64,000 nucleotides of DNA from Nitrospirota bacterium (lineage in GTDB: Bacteria > Nitrospirota > Thermodesulfovibrionia > Thermodesulfovibrionales > Dissulfurispiraceae). Below, piece by piece: positions 53,292 to 63,618 of the stretch. Numbering within the stretch: position 1 is the stretch's first letter; every line of letters starts with the position of its first letter. Both the position numbers and the translations under genes were made by a program. The notes under the pieces were generated by a model that was given only the letters and a program-made list of their open reading frames with translations, had not been told where the DNA came from and searched no databases. The stretch spans positions 1 through 64,000 of the forward strand of contig WSNO01000022.1 of NCBI GenBank assembly GCA_009773415.1, written 5' to 3'.

Positions 53292-53600
53292 ATGGCAGTG
53301 ACAATCCGCATTCCGTCGCCGTTTCAAAGATATGCCGACGGACGTGAGGCGATTGAAGTTGGTCCGGGAACGCTTGCAGATGTGCTTGCATCGCTTGAGC
53401 AGCAGTGTCCCGGCATTGCTGAGCGCATTCTTGAAAACGGCAGGACGCGCTCATTTCTCAATGTATATGTAAATGAGGAAGACATCAGATTCCTTCAGGG
53501 CGAGCGCACCGAGGTGCGGGACGGGGATGAAGTGGTCATTCTCCCGGCCATCGCCGGGGGCGGATACCGGCGGGGCTGTCGCGATGAAGCCGCATGGTAA
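53292..53600 (+). CDS. MoaD/ThiS-like sulfur carrier with C-terminal extension
   Basis: A 102-residue ubiquitin-fold protein (VTIRIPSPFQRYADGREAIEV, SFLNVYVNEEDIRFLQG, and DGDEVVILPAIAGGG). Sulfur carriers of this family normally end in Gly-Gly, but here 12 residues (YRRGCRDEAAW and neighbours) follow the glycines. Either the tail is removed by a protease, as happens for some ThiS-like carriers with JAMM-type proteases, or the 3' end carries a frameshift. The next gene encodes a NIL-domain protein, a pair seen with sulfur-transfer steps of methionine or cysteine synthesis. No activating ThiF/MoeB-like gene is nearby. Confidence 0.75.
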   Translation: MAVTIRIPSPFQRYADGREAIEVGPGTLADVLASLEQQCPGIAERILENGRTRSFLNVYVNEEDIRFLQGERTEVRDGDEVVILPAIAGGGYRRGCRDEAAW

Positions 53601-53609
53601 GGAGGCGCC

Positions 53610-53849
53610 GTGAAAAAGCGGGTCAAGCTTGTGTTCCCTCCGCATCTGGTCAAGGAGCCCATTCTTTTTACTATTGCAAAGCGGTTTGATGTCATGCCGA
53701 ACATCAGGCGCGCTCGCGTCACTGACGCTGTCGGAGAAATGATTCTCGAACTGGAAGGCCAGGAGAGCCTCCTGCAGCAAAGCATCGAGACGCTGCGGTC
53801 GCAAGGCATTGAGGTGGAGTATATTGAGGGAGAGATTTTTGAAGCATAG
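53610..53849 (+). CDS. NIL-domain protein
   Basis: A 79-residue protein consisting of one NIL domain (ferredoxin-like fold also found at the C-terminus of MetN transporters): VKLVFPPHLVKEPILFTIAKRF, IRRARVTDAVGEMILELEG, and IETLRSQGIEVEYIEG. It starts at GTG behind AAGGAGG, nine bases after the MoaD-like stop. Stand-alone NIL proteins are linked to homocysteine/methionine sulfur metabolism in anaerobes; a regulatory or ligand-binding role is inferred. Confidence 0.82.
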   Translation: MKKRVKLVFPPHLVKEPILFTIAKRFDVMPNIRRARVTDAVGEMILELEGQESLLQQSIETLRSQGIEVEYIEGEIFEA

Positions 53850-53934
53850 CCTGCGATTTCGTCATTCTTAAGGCACGCCTGCTCATTATCTGCTCTTTAT
53901 TCTTTATTCTGAAATTGGAACGAACGGAGTGTTT

Positions 53935-54090
53935 ATGCGAACAGAAGCGCAAAGCAATCACAGTTGTATCCGGCTGGGCTTAATCGGTCAGTACCGCTGC
54001 CTTTTCCCCGTCACTGAGTCCGCCCCCGTCATTAATCTGTATGAAGGGACCCCCCCGGCGATTCAGCAGGTCATCGAGAAAGTTCTATGA
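53935..54090 (+). pseudogene. in-frame deletion relic of threonine synthase, coupled to apgM
   Basis: A 51-codon frame from ATG 53935 encodes LGLIGQYRCLFPVTESAPV and NLYEGTPPAIQQV. This is the start of threonine synthase (family pattern GLI..YR..LPVT...PV..L.EGNTPLI), joined in frame to a short tail ending IEKVL. The stop overlaps the apgM start (ATGA). About 900 bp of coding sequence would be missing. The relic keeps a ribosome site and the overlap, so it may still serve as a translated leader for apgM. A second threonine synthase begins at 63619. Confidence 0.5.
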
Positions 54091-55298
54091 AATATGTCGT
54101 GATTATCGGCGACGGCATGGCGGACCGCCCGATTGCGGAACTGGGCGGACTGACTCCGCTGCAGAAGGCGCACACGCCGAACATGGATCGCCTTGCGCAG
54201 CAGGGCATCATCGGCATTTCTCACACAATCCCCCAGGGATTCCATCCCGGTTCGGATGTCGCCAATCTGAGCATTATGGGTTACGACCCTGCGCGCTATT
54301 ACACCGGCCGGGCGCCGCTTGAAGCCGCGAGCATCGGCGTTGCCATGAATGACACGGATGTTGCCTACCGCTGCAATCTCGTTACGCTCAGAACCGAATC
54401 CGATGCGAGCATGACCATGGAGGATTACAGCAGCGGCCATATTACGACCGAGGAAGCCGGCGCAATCATCACCACGCTGGCGCATGAGCTCAAGAGCGAT
54501 GCTTTTGACCTCTATCCCGGCGTAAGCTATCGTCACCTGCTTGTCTGGCATAACGGCAGCACCTCGCCGGTCTGCATCGCCCCGCACGACATCCTCGAGA
54601 AGAGGGTGGCAGAGTACCTTCCGTCGGGCAAGGGGAGCGATTTTATCCGTGATTTGATGAATCGCTCGGTTGCGATACTCGCTCAGCATTCTGTCAATAA
54701 AAAACGCATAGCCGAGGGCAAGCGCCCTGCAACGAGCATCTGGCTCTGGGGACAGGGGAAACGTCCTGCGCTGCCGAGCTATCAAGAGCAATACGGCATC
54801 AGCGGCGCACTTGTTTCCGCAGTTGATCTGACCAAAGGGCTCGGGATTTATGCCGGGTTTGAGATTCTGAAGGTGCCGGGCGTTACCGGCTGGATTGATA
54901 CCAATTACGCGGGCAAGGCACAGTATGCGCTTGACGCGCTTGAACGTGTGGATTATGTATACATCCATGTCGAAGCGCCTGACGAAGCCGGGCACTCCGG
55001 CAATGTGCAGTACAAGCTGCAGGCCATTGAGGATCTTGATGCCAAAGTTGTCGGTCCGGTGCTGAAGGGTCTGAAAGAGCGCTTCTCTGAATACCGCGTT
55101 CTGCTCATGCCTGACCATGCGACACCGATTTTTGCCAGGACGCACACCAGCGAACCGGTGCCGTTTGTCATCTTTGACAGCCGCAAGCCGCTGAACCAGG
55201 CGGACCGCACCTATGACGAGCGCATTGCGGATCGGGAAGACAGCGTTGTTTTTGAGCGCGGCTTCACGCTGATGAATTTCTTTATTCGCGGCCAATGA
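54087..55298 (+). CDS. apgM: cofactor-independent phosphoglycerate mutase (archaeal/ApgM type)
   Basis: A 403-residue metal-dependent mutase (3-phosphoglycerate to 2-phosphoglycerate) of the alkaline phosphatase superfamily. [16 protein letters not shown] holds the first metal Asp, [17 protein letters not shown] the nucleophile Ser region, [13 protein letters not shown] the His/Asp ligands, and [10 protein letters not shown] the last ligands. Length is standard. It is coupled to the threonine-synthase relic upstream and to a DedA gene downstream by four-base overlaps. Confidence 0.93.
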   Translation: MKYVVIIGDGMADRPIAELGGLTPLQKAHTPNMDRLAQQGIIGISHTIPQGFHPGSDVANLSIMGYDPARYYTGRAPLEAASIGVAMNDTDVAYRCNLVTLRTESDASMTMEDYSSGHITTEEAGAIITTLAHELKSDAFDLYPGVSYRHLLVWHNGSTSPVCIAPHDILEKRVAEYLPSGKGSDFIRDLMNRSVAILAQHSVNKKRIAEGKRPATSIWLWGQGKRPALPSYQEQYGISGALVSAVDLTKGLGIYAGFEILKVPGVTGWIDTNYAGKAQYALDALERVDYVYIHVEAPDEAGHSGNVQYKLQAIEDLDAKVVGPVLKGLKERFSEYRVLLMPDHATPIFARTHTSEPVPFVIFDSRKPLNQADRTYDERIADREDSVVFERGFTLMNFFIRGQ

Positions 55299-55933
55299 TC
55301 TCTCCGGCTGAAGTTGTCGACTTTATCCTGCATATTGACCGTTACCTGCAGATGTTCATTCATGCCTATGGAGTCTGGACGTATGCAATTCTTTTTTTGA
55401 TTGTCTTCAGCGAGACCGGTCTTGTGGTGGCTCCGTTTCTGCCGGGTGATTCGCTGCTGTTTGTCTGCGGCGCACTTGCCGCGACCGGCGCATTTGACCT
55501 CGCCACCCTCATCGGCGTGCTGAGCGTCGCTGCGATTCTCGGCAATATCGTCAACTATCAGGTCGGCGCCATGCTCGGACCGAAGGTCTTTTCTGAGAGG
55601 GTTCGTTTTCTGAAGAAGGAATACCTTGACCGGACGCAACAGTTTTATGAAAAACACGGCGGCAAGACGATTGTCATTGCCCGTTTCATGCCCATCATCC
55701 GCACCTTTGCGCCGTTTGTCGCCGGCATCGGCCGCATGCACTACGGCAAGTTCACGTTCTACACTGTGGTCGGATGTTTTGCGTGGATACTGTCATTTGT
55801 CTTTGGCGGCTATTATTTCGGCAACATCCCGGTTGTCAAGAACAATCTTACCCTTGTTATCTTCATCATTATCGTTCTTTCGGTTTTGCCGAGCGTGATC
55901 GAAATTATCCGCCACCGGCGGGCACAGAAATAA
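55295..55933 (+). CDS. DedA-family membrane protein
   Basis: A 212-residue DedA protein with about five membrane segments. The family signature is [20 protein letters not shown] near residue 48, and the amphipathic re-entrant stretch [28 protein letters not shown] carries the conserved Arg residues. DedA proteins are lipid (undecaprenyl phosphate or phosphatidylethanolamine) translocators or support membrane potential. It follows apgM with an ATGA overlap. Confidence 0.9.
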   Translation: MISPAEVVDFILHIDRYLQMFIHAYGVWTYAILFLIVFSETGLVVAPFLPGDSLLFVCGALAATGAFDLATLIGVLSVAAILGNIVNYQVGAMLGPKVFSERVRFLKKEYLDRTQQFYEKHGGKTIVIARFMPIIRTFAPFVAGIGRMHYGKFTFYTVVGCFAWILSFVFGGYYFGNIPVVKNNLTLVIFIIIVLSVLPSVIEIIRHRRAQK

Positions 55934-56144
55934 GAATCATCCCGGAATAGTCATTAGCCCGACAGGACGAGCAACGCCGCTCATTCCCGGACGGCAGCTG
56001 CATCCCTGCAAGTGCCGCTTCGCCGAATAAATCCGCTTTGTTGCCCGTTCCGCCTTGCTTTGAGCGCATTGGGCTATTGCCAATGATAATTTTGGGATTA
56101 TATTTTTGAACTGTGCAATCTGAGCATTTTCGGAGCGGTGCTGA

Positions 56145-56591
56145 CTACCTGTGAATTTCGAGTTCCAGATCGTGGATGTGCAACAGGAGATGCCCGCTTT
56201 TTTCGGTTACGCTCACAACGAGAGGGTATATAGTGGTCACGGGGAAAAGCTGGGTCATCAGGTAGCCGACAATCTTCCCTTTGTAGGTTACTGTTTCCGC
56301 ATCAATTCTCAGAGGCCCCGGCATTTTGGTCATGAAGTCCATTGCTTCGCTATATGTGCCGCGCGCAAGCGTTATGTCCGGCTGGGCAATCCTGATCGGA
56401 ACAGGGCTGTCCGGGTGCTTCAGAAAGGCTATCCGCCAGAGCCAGCCCGTGCCGGATTCAAAAAGATAGGTTTCAAACTGCATAGCAGCCGGCGGAGCGG
56501 TTTTCAGGTCGGCTCGCTGTATGGATCCTGTCGTACAGCCTGTCATGAAAATCAGAAATACGCAGATAACAAGAAAAAAACGCAGACGCAT
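56145..56591 (-). CDS. lipoprotein of unknown function
   Basis: A 148-residue lipoprotein: a signal peptide with lipobox FMTGC (Cys near residue 19), then a soluble, beta-rich domain of about 125 residues that I do not recognise. It lies 105 bp downstream of glnA on the same strand. Position 2 after the Cys is Thr, so outer-membrane delivery is likely by the usual rule. Confidence 0.75.
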   Translation of the reverse strand: MRLRFFLVICVFLIFMTGCTTGSIQRADLKTAPPAAMQFETYLFESGTGWLWRIAFLKHPDSPVPIRIAQPDITLARGTYSEAMDFMTKMPGPLRIDAETVTYKGKIVGYLMTQLFPVTTIYPLVVSVTEKSGHLLLHIHDLELEIHR

Positions 56592-56696
56592 GCGTCACCT
56601 CACATTGATATTATCTTTACAGTATACAGGAAGCGGGGCAGGCAAGAAAAAAGCCGGGGAGTGATCCCCGGCCTTGAGACGCGGAAATGCTTTGGT

Positions 56697-58109
56697 TTAA
56701 ATATCGTAATAGAGAAAGAACTCGTAGGGATGAGGGCGCAGACGGAGGGCATCCACTTCCTTTGAGCGCTTATAGCTGATCCATGTCTCGATAGCATCCT
56801 CGGTGAAGACGTTGCCCTTGAGGAGGAACTCATGGTCTTCTTCAAGGCAATTGAGGGCTTCATCGAGGCTTGCCGGCATGGTCGGAACGGATGCAAGTTC
56901 CTCAGGACCGAGCTCGTAGATGTCTTTGTCGAGCGGCTCGCCGGGATGGATCTTGTTTTCGATGCCGTCAAGACCTGCCATGAGCATCGCAGCAAACGCA
57001 AGGTAGCCGTTGCAGGACGGATCCGGGAAGCGAACCTCAATTCTCTTCGCCTTTGGGCTGGGAGAGTAAGTTGGGATTCTGATCGAAGCGGAGCGGTTGC
57101 GGGCTGAATACGCAAGATTGACCGGCGCTTCGAAACCGGGAGTCAGTCTCTTGTATGAATTGGTGGTCGGGTTGGTCAGCGCTGCAAGAGCCTTGGCGTG
57201 CTTCAGAACGCCGCCGATGTAATACAAGGCATTGTCGCTGAGGCCTGCGTAGCCGTTGCCCGCAAAGGTCGGCTTGCCGCCCTTCCAGATCGACTGGTGG
57301 CAATGCATTCCGGAGCCGTTGTCGCCGAAAATCGGCTTCGGCATGAAGGTGACGGTTTTATTGTGGCGTCGGGCGACATTTTTTATGATGTACTTGAAGA
57401 GCATTAACTTGTCGGCCATGCGGACAAGCGAGTCGAAGCGCATGTCGATTTCTGCCTGGCCGGCGGTTGCAACTTCATGATGCTCACGCTCGACATAAAT
57501 GCCGCACTTCTGCATTTCCATGCACATTTCGGTGCGGATATCAACCATGCTGTCGGTCGGGGGAACCGGGAAGTAGCCTTCCTTGTGGCGAGGCTTGTAT
57601 CCGAGGTTCGGATTCTCGTCTCGGCCCGTGTTCCAGATGCCTTCGGCAGAGTCTATGAAATAGTAGCCGCTGTGGGCGTTCTGGTCAAACTGGATGCCGT
57701 CGAAAATGAAAAATTCTGCTTCCGGCCCGAAATAAACGGTATCGCCAATGCCGGTAGACTGCAGATACGCTTCCGCCTTCTGGGCGATGTAGCGCGGGTC
57801 TCTGGAATACGTTTCCTTGGTGATCGGATCGACGATGTTGCAGATAAGGCTGATCGTCGGATACTGCATGAACGGATCCATGAATGCAGTGGTCGCATCC
57901 GGAACAATCAGCATGTCTGAAGTATGAATCGCCTTCCAGCCGCGGATGGAAGACCCGTCAAATCCGAGGCCTGCCTCAAAAACCTCTTCGGTCAGTTCAG
58001 CGATCGGAACAGCAAAATGTTGCCAGATGCCCGGGAAGTCAAGGAACTTGAAGTTCACCATGACGGCCTTGTTTTCCTGGGCCATTTTGATTACGTCTTT
58101 CGGTGTCAT
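56697..58109 (-). CDS. glnA: glutamine synthetase type I
   Basis: A 470-residue GSI (glutamate + NH3 + ATP to glutamine). It has [14 protein letters not shown], the metal ligands in [30 protein letters not shown], and the adenylylation-site loop with Tyr in [10 protein letters not shown], so it is of the beta type and probably controlled by adenylylation. ATG 58109 is chosen because AAGGAGG precedes it; a longer frame to 58148 has no ribosome site. It is the last of the amt, amidotransferase, glnB, glnA series. Confidence 0.95.
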   Translation of the reverse strand: MTPKDVIKMAQENKAVMVNFKFLDFPGIWQHFAVPIAELTEEVFEAGLGFDGSSIRGWKAIHTSDMLIVPDATTAFMDPFMQYPTISLICNIVDPITKETYSRDPRYIAQKAEAYLQSTGIGDTVYFGPEAEFFIFDGIQFDQNAHSGYYFIDSAEGIWNTGRDENPNLGYKPRHKEGYFPVPPTDSMVDIRTEMCMEMQKCGIYVEREHHEVATAGQAEIDMRFDSLVRMADKLMLFKYIIKNVARRHNKTVTFMPKPIFGDNGSGMHCHQSIWKGGKPTFAGNGYAGLSDNALYYIGGVLKHAKALAALTNPTTNSYKRLTPGFEAPVNLAYSARNRSASIRIPTYSPSPKAKRIEVRFPDPSCNGYLAFAAMLMAGLDGIENKIHPGEPLDKDIYELGPEELASVPTMPASLDEALNCLEEDHEFLLKGNVFTEDAIETWISYKRSKEVDALRLRPHPYEFFLYYDI

Positions 58110-58222
58110 GCACATCCTCCTTGTGTAGTGATGGTTGCCTGATTGCACAGATTGCAGATGGTGAAAAGCGGCTGTTCACAACAGCCTGTCCAGCACCCAC
58201 CCGCAGCCGTATTTTTACATTG

Positions 58223-59289
<1,067 letters not shown>

Positions 59290-59410
59290 AATAATAGTAT
59301 TAAGCATTTTCCATGCCTGCAAAAAAATGCTTTTTTATCAATCAGCAGCATTCAGAATGCGTCGCGGTCTGCTGTTTTGTTGAGCAGCCTGTGCTGAAAA
59401 AAGAGGCAGG

Positions 59411-60730
59411 CTACAATTGATAGCCTTTTTCTCCATGCTGCGAGAGGTCAAGGCCGACGACTTCATCTTCCTCATCGACGCGGAGTCCCATGCTGATATC
59501 AATAAGCGTCAGCAAACCTATCGTAGCGCCGAAGGAGTAAAGGGCACTGACGCCGACCGCAAGAAGCTGGGTGCCGAAGAACCTGAAGTCCCCGAAGAGC
59601 AGACCGTTTGCGCCGGCATCATTTACTGCTTTCTGTGCAAGCAGGCCGAGCGCAAGGGTGCCGAGCATTCCGCCGACCCCGTGAACGCCGAATGCATCGA
59701 GCGAATCGTCATAGCCGAGTTTGCCTTTGACCATCAGCGCACAATAACAGATGCCGCCGGCCAGGAGCCCAATCAGCATTGCGGACATCGGACTTACAAA
59801 GCCTGCTGCCGGGGTTATGGTTGCCAGTCCGGCTATGGCTCCGGTAGCCGCACCGAACATGGTCGGCTTGCCGCGATGTATCCATTCGATCAGCACCCAG
59901 GCAAGTGTTGCAGAAACCGCCGATGCATGTGTTGTCACAAAAGCAGATGCAGCAAGCGCACCGGACGAAAGGGCGCTTCCGGCATTGAACCCGAACCAGC
60001 CGAACCAGAGCAGCCCGGCACCGAGCACCGTCATCGGCAGATTGTGCGGATAGATGGCTTCCCGCAGATAGCCGCTTCGCTTGCCGAGAACCATCGCTGC
60101 CGCCAGCGCTGAAATACCGGAAGAAATATGAACGACGATTCCTCCTGCAAAATCAAGGGCGCCCATGGTCCGAAGCCAGCCGCCGCTGCCCCAGACCCAG
60201 TGTGCAAGCGGATCGTACACAATTGTCGACCATGCCAGCGTAAAGACAAGGAAAGAAGAGAATTTCATGCGCTCAGCGACTGCTCCGCTGATGAGCGCGG
60301 GCGTGATCACCGCGAACATCGCCTGATAGATCATAAAGGCCAAGTGAGGCACGGTCGCGGCATAGTCGGTATTCGGTTCGACTCCGACGCCGCGGAGAAA
60401 TGCCCAGTCGAGACTGCCGATAATGCCGCCAATGTCAGGTCCAAATGCGAGGCTGTAACCGAAAAGAACCCATTGCACAGAAATAAGCGCGATGGCAACA
60501 AAGCTCTGCATAAGAGTGCCGAGGATGTTTTTGCCGCGCACCATGCCGCCGTAAAAGAGAGCAAGTCCCGGCGTCATGAGCATGACAAGTGCCGCCGAAA
60601 TAAGCAGAAATGCGGTGTCGCCGGTGTCTATCTTTGCAGGAGCGATGGCAGCCGGCTCAGCAAACGCAAATGCGGGAAGGAGCAGTATGCCTGAAATCGT
60701 CAGAATGGATTCCAGTAGTTTTTTCTTCAT
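59411..60730 (-). CDS. amt: ammonium transporter
   Basis: A 439-residue Amt/MEP/Rh channel with a cleaved signal peptide (MKKKLLESILTISGILLLPAFAFA) and eleven membrane helices. Family signatures are present: PGLALFYGGMVRGKNILGTLMQ, DFAGGIVVHISSG and DAFGVHGVGGMLG (twin-His pore residues). It imports ammonium and is gated by the P-II protein, fitting its place upstream of glnB. The 121 bp between amt and the amidotransferase hold no obvious terminator. Confidence 0.94.
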   Translation of the reverse strand: MKKKLLESILTISGILLLPAFAFAEPAAIAPAKIDTGDTAFLLISAALVMLMTPGLALFYGGMVRGKNILGTLMQSFVAIALISVQWVLFGYSLAFGPDIGGIIGSLDWAFLRGVGVEPNTDYAATVPHLAFMIYQAMFAVITPALISGAVAERMKFSSFLVFTLAWSTIVYDPLAHWVWGSGGWLRTMGALDFAGGIVVHISSGISALAAAMVLGKRSGYLREAIYPHNLPMTVLGAGLLWFGWFGFNAGSALSSGALAASAFVTTHASAVSATLAWVLIEWIHRGKPTMFGAATGAIAGLATITPAAGFVSPMSAMLIGLLAGGICYCALMVKGKLGYDDSLDAFGVHGVGGMLGTLALGLLAQKAVNDAGANGLLFGDFRFFGTQLLAVGVSALYSFGATIGLLTLIDISMGLRVDEEDEVVGLDLSQHGEKGYQL

Positions 60731-60990
60731 GATGCCTCCTTGTGAAAGCGGAAAATGGATCAGACAGCAGGTCTGGACTATGAGCGAAAGTCATGCCTGC
60801 TCATAACTAGTTGGAAAATAAAGATAGTTCTTTTGGCCTTCTTTGCAATCCAATACAAAAATGTCGTAAAAAAGAGCAATAATGAATCTATTTGCAACAA
60901 AAACAGCCGGATAGAAAAGCAGGCGCAATAATGTCTCGGCTACAATAATGTAGCAAGAATTCTTGAGGAATATGGCCGCCGCAACTCCTG

Positions 60991-61659
60991 TCAGCGGCTT
61001 TTTCTGCTATACATGTTTGCGATAAAGAGAAAGGTCCCTGCCATCAGGGTAAGCAGAGCGACCATGCCTGTGGCCTGATGCCAGTCTCCGCTGCCGGCAA
61101 GGGAGTATATGGCAAGAGGCATGGTATCGGTCTTTCCGGGGATATTTCCGGCAAGCATCAGCGTGGCGCCAAATTCGCCGAGCGCACGCGTAAACGACAG
61201 CACCGCTCCCGCCAGAAGTCCCCTCCTGGCAAGCGGCAGGGTGACATGAAGCGCGGCGGAGAATTCAGAATGACCGAGCGCATACGCGGCGGTTATCATG
61301 TTTTTATCGACCGACTCGATTGCTGCCCTTCCTGCCTTGATCATGAGCGGCAATGCCACGACAAACGAAGCGAGAACCGCCGCATGCCAGGTAAACATGA
61401 TGCTATAGTCCAGCCATTCATGCAGATACCGGCCGATGAATCCGTTTCTCCCGAATGCGATGACAAGATAATAGCCGGTCACGGTCGGCGGCAGTACGAG
61501 CGGCAGCGTCAGGAGGATGTCGAGCAATTCCTTTCCCGGAAATTCCTTTCGGGCGAGCAGGTAGGCAAAACCGGTGCCGACGAGCACAACCAGAAATGTC
61601 GCGACCACAGCAACCTGCAGGGAAAGACGGAGCGAAAAGAATGCCGACTCGTCGAGCAT
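60991..61659 (-). CDS. modB: molybdate ABC transporter permease
   Basis: A 222-residue ABC permease with five to six membrane helices and the EAA-type loop (RAAIESVDKNMITAAYALGHSEFSAALHVTLPLARRGLLAG). The N-terminal pattern LTLPLVLPPTVTGYYL is typical of ModB. It begins two bases after the modA stop. No modC (ATPase) follows: the next 260 bp are non-coding and then amt begins. The ATPase must therefore be elsewhere. Confidence 0.92.
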   Translation of the reverse strand: MLDESAFFSLRLSLQVAVVATFLVVLVGTGFAYLLARKEFPGKELLDILLTLPLVLPPTVTGYYLVIAFGRNGFIGRYLHEWLDYSIMFTWHAAVLASFVVALPLMIKAGRAAIESVDKNMITAAYALGHSEFSAALHVTLPLARRGLLAGAVLSFTRALGEFGATLMLAGNIPGKTDTMPLAIYSLAGSGDWHQATGMVALLTLMAGTFLFIANMYSRKSR

Positions 61660-61661
61660 GG

Positions 61662-62444
61662 CTATTTCATGGAGGCAAAGCCATGCCTTCTGAGAATCGA
61701 CTGCCCCTCCACGGAAAGCAGGGTGGCGATGAATGCACTTGCTGCAGCCGGGCTTGGAGAGCTTTTTGTGACGGCGACCGGATACATTATGGCCTCGTGA
61801 CTCTCCGCTGCGGCCACTGTTGCGATCATGCTGTCGTGTGGGCGGGCGGCAGCGTCGGATGCAAAGACGATTCCGGCATCCACCTCGCCGCGGGCAACGT
61901 AGTCCATGACCTGTCGTACGTTTTCTGCAAAGATTAGCTTGCTCTTTGTCGCTTCGGCAACCAAATAATAAGAAAGCGTCTCCATGGCATACCGCCCCGC
62001 CGGTGACGTCTTCGGATTCGTTATGGCAATACGCTTTACCGACGCGGAGGCAAGATCGCCGAAAGCAGCCAGGCGCGGCCCCTGTTTAGGGGTGACGAGC
62101 ACCAAGCTGTTTCGGGTGAAGTTTACCCGCGTCGCCGGGGCAATCAACCCTTTAACTGCGAGATCATTCATTTCTTTCTGAGCGGCTGAGGCAAAGGCAT
62201 CAATCGGTGCTCCGCCGGCAATCTGGCGGGCAAGATCGCCGGACGCTCCAAAATTGAACCGCACCTTGGAGCCCGGATGCCTTGTCTCATAGGCTCTGCC
62301 GATTTCCTCAAACGCTCCCATGAGGCTCATGGCTGCGGATACGGTAATATCGGCAGCGGCGACCGAACCGGTCAGCAGAGTCGACAGCAGCGCAAGCGAG
62401 GAAAAAAAGGTCGTCAGCGGGCGCATCATCATCGGTATCGCCAT
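61662..62444 (-). CDS. modA: molybdate-binding periplasmic protein
   Basis: A 260-residue exported binding protein (signal peptide to about residue 30, ending GSVAAADI). ModA motifs are present: VSAAMSLMGAFEEIG, FNFGASGDLARQI, GAPIDAFASA and ITNPKTSPAG. It captures molybdate, or tungstate, for ModB. AGGAGG precedes its ATG, which lies ten bases after the nifB stop. Being in one transcript with nifB, it supplies molybdenum for the nitrogenase cofactor. Confidence 0.92.
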   Translation of the reverse strand: MAIPMMMRPLTTFFSSLALLSTLLTGSVAAADITVSAAMSLMGAFEEIGRAYETRHPGSKVRFNFGASGDLARQIAGGAPIDAFASAAQKEMNDLAVKGLIAPATRVNFTRNSLVLVTPKQGPRLAAFGDLASASVKRIAITNPKTSPAGRYAMETLSYYLVAEATKSKLIFAENVRQVMDYVARGEVDAGIVFASDAAARPHDSMIATVAAAESHEAIMYPVAVTKSSPSPAAASAFIATLLSVEGQSILRRHGFASMK

Positions 62445-62453
62445 GGAGTCCTC

Positions 62454-63332
62454 CTAATTCATCATTTCATATGCCTCGCCGATCCGGGCGGCGAGGACTT
62501 CCGTTTCCATGTCCTTGTTGTCATCGAGTGTTCCGCAGGCATCAGCGCGACATTGGCGGCAGTGGCTCATCTGCTGCAGATGTGTTCCGCAGATGAGCCT
62601 CAGCAGGTGGATCTCCTCCCGTGACGGACGCGACAGATGCGAGAACTCCGCCTGCGGATTGAGCGGTATGATGTTGTGGATATCCGCTCCTGCTTTGCCG
62701 GCTTTTTCGGCGACCAGCGGGATTTCGGCGTCATTCACGCCGGGAATCAGCACGCTGTTGATCTTGATGAGAAATCCTGCATTGATCGCATTGGCAAGTC
62801 CTGACCACTGATTGGCGACCAGAAGCTCCGCCGCCGCCCGTCCCTCATATCGTCTGCCCCGGTAGTTCACCCAGCGGTAGATTCGCTCCGCAATTTCCGG
62901 CCGTGTGGCGTTGATCGTCACGGTAACACTTTTCACGCCGCACTTCATCAGATCCTCGATGCGATCATTCAGCGCGAGCCCGTTCGTCGATACACAGAGG
63001 ATCAGGTGCGGAAACTCGCGATTGATCAGTCGCATGGCTTCGAACGTCGCATCGTTTGCAAGCGGATCTCCTGGTCCTGCAATGCCGATAACCGTGAGCC
63101 GCAGATCGCGCTCAACCAGATTGCGCACCCGCTCAACTGCTTCGCCGGAATTCAGCACCATGCTGGTGACGCCCGGTCTCGATTCATTGGCGCAGTCATA
63201 TTTCCTCAGGCAGTACCGGCACTGGACATTGCAGGCAGGTGCCACCGGCAGGTGAATGCGCCCGGTCTTGCCATGGGCATCTCGTGAGAAGCAGGGATGA
63301 TTTTTCATCAGCGATGTATGGTCACGATGCAT
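62454..63332 (-). CDS. nifB: NifB, nitrogenase cofactor radical SAM enzyme (short form)
   Basis: A 292-residue radical SAM enzyme that forms the 8Fe-9S-carbide precursor of nitrogenase cofactor. The [4Fe-4S] motif is in VAPACNVQCRYCLRKYDC, followed by NESRPGVTS and GIAGPGDPLAN, which are NifB signatures, and late CRQCRADACG cysteines that hold a second cluster. It lacks the NafY/NifX-like C-terminal domain of the longer proteobacterial form. ATG 63332 lies behind AGGAGG. A sigma-54 promoter directly upstream, and modA-modB behind it, link cofactor assembly to molybdenum supply. Confidence 0.93.
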   Translation of the reverse strand: MHRDHTSLMKNHPCFSRDAHGKTGRIHLPVAPACNVQCRYCLRKYDCANESRPGVTSMVLNSGEAVERVRNLVERDLRLTVIGIAGPGDPLANDATFEAMRLINREFPHLILCVSTNGLALNDRIEDLMKCGVKSVTVTINATRPEIAERIYRWVNYRGRRYEGRAAAELLVANQWSGLANAINAGFLIKINSVLIPGVNDAEIPLVAEKAGKAGADIHNIIPLNPQAEFSHLSRPSREEIHLLRLICGTHLQQMSHCRQCRADACGTLDDNKDMETEVLAARIGEAYEMMN

Positions 63333-63364
63333 GCTGTCCTCCTGAACGTCAGTCATGATAGGAA

Positions 63365-63382
63365 AAGCAAGACCGATGCCAA
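63365..63382 (-). promoter_or_regulatory. sigma-54 promoter of nifB-modA-modB
   Basis: Read on the minus strand the site is TTGGCATCGGTCTTGCTT, with the invariant GG and GC ten bases apart. The start of transcription would fall near 63353, about 20 bases before the nifB ATG. NifA or a similar activator is expected. Confidence 0.82.
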
Positions 63383-63426
63383 CGGAAAAAACGTGACAAA
63401 ACAAGATTGAGATGTTTTATGAGAAC

Positions 63427-63493
63427 AAATTCAGAGACAATAAAGTAGAATATGCAACAAAAATGATATAAATGTGTATTCGTCTCTGAATTT
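63427..63493. promoter_or_regulatory. inverted repeat upstream of the nifB promoter
   Basis: AAATTCAGAGAC (63427-63438) and GTCTCTGAATTT (63482-63493) are perfect 12-bp arms, 43 bases apart, placed about 75-140 bp before the expected nifB start. They may be paired binding sites for an enhancer-binding protein. They do not match the NifA consensus (TGT-N10-ACA). They also lie 126-192 bases upstream of the divergent threonine synthase gene. Confidence 0.45.
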
Positions 63494-63618
63494 TGTCGGA
63501 GATCATTCACGCAGCACAATGGTTGTGCTGTCGGCAGGGTTCTCATCAGGCCGCACTACCACCTGGCCATAACTAACATGGTACACTATTTGATTGCAGA
63601 AAAAGGAAGGTTTTCACC

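Noticed and set aside
54063-55295. 410-codon open frame on the minus strand
   Set aside because: It is opposite apgM, whose motifs and coupling are clear. The antisense protein has no family character.
60830-60925. sigma-54-like sequences near the amt start
   Set aside because: One candidate (TTGGCCTTCTTTGCA) is on the wrong strand for amt and has eight bases between GG and GC. Another on the correct strand has eleven. Neither has the required ten.
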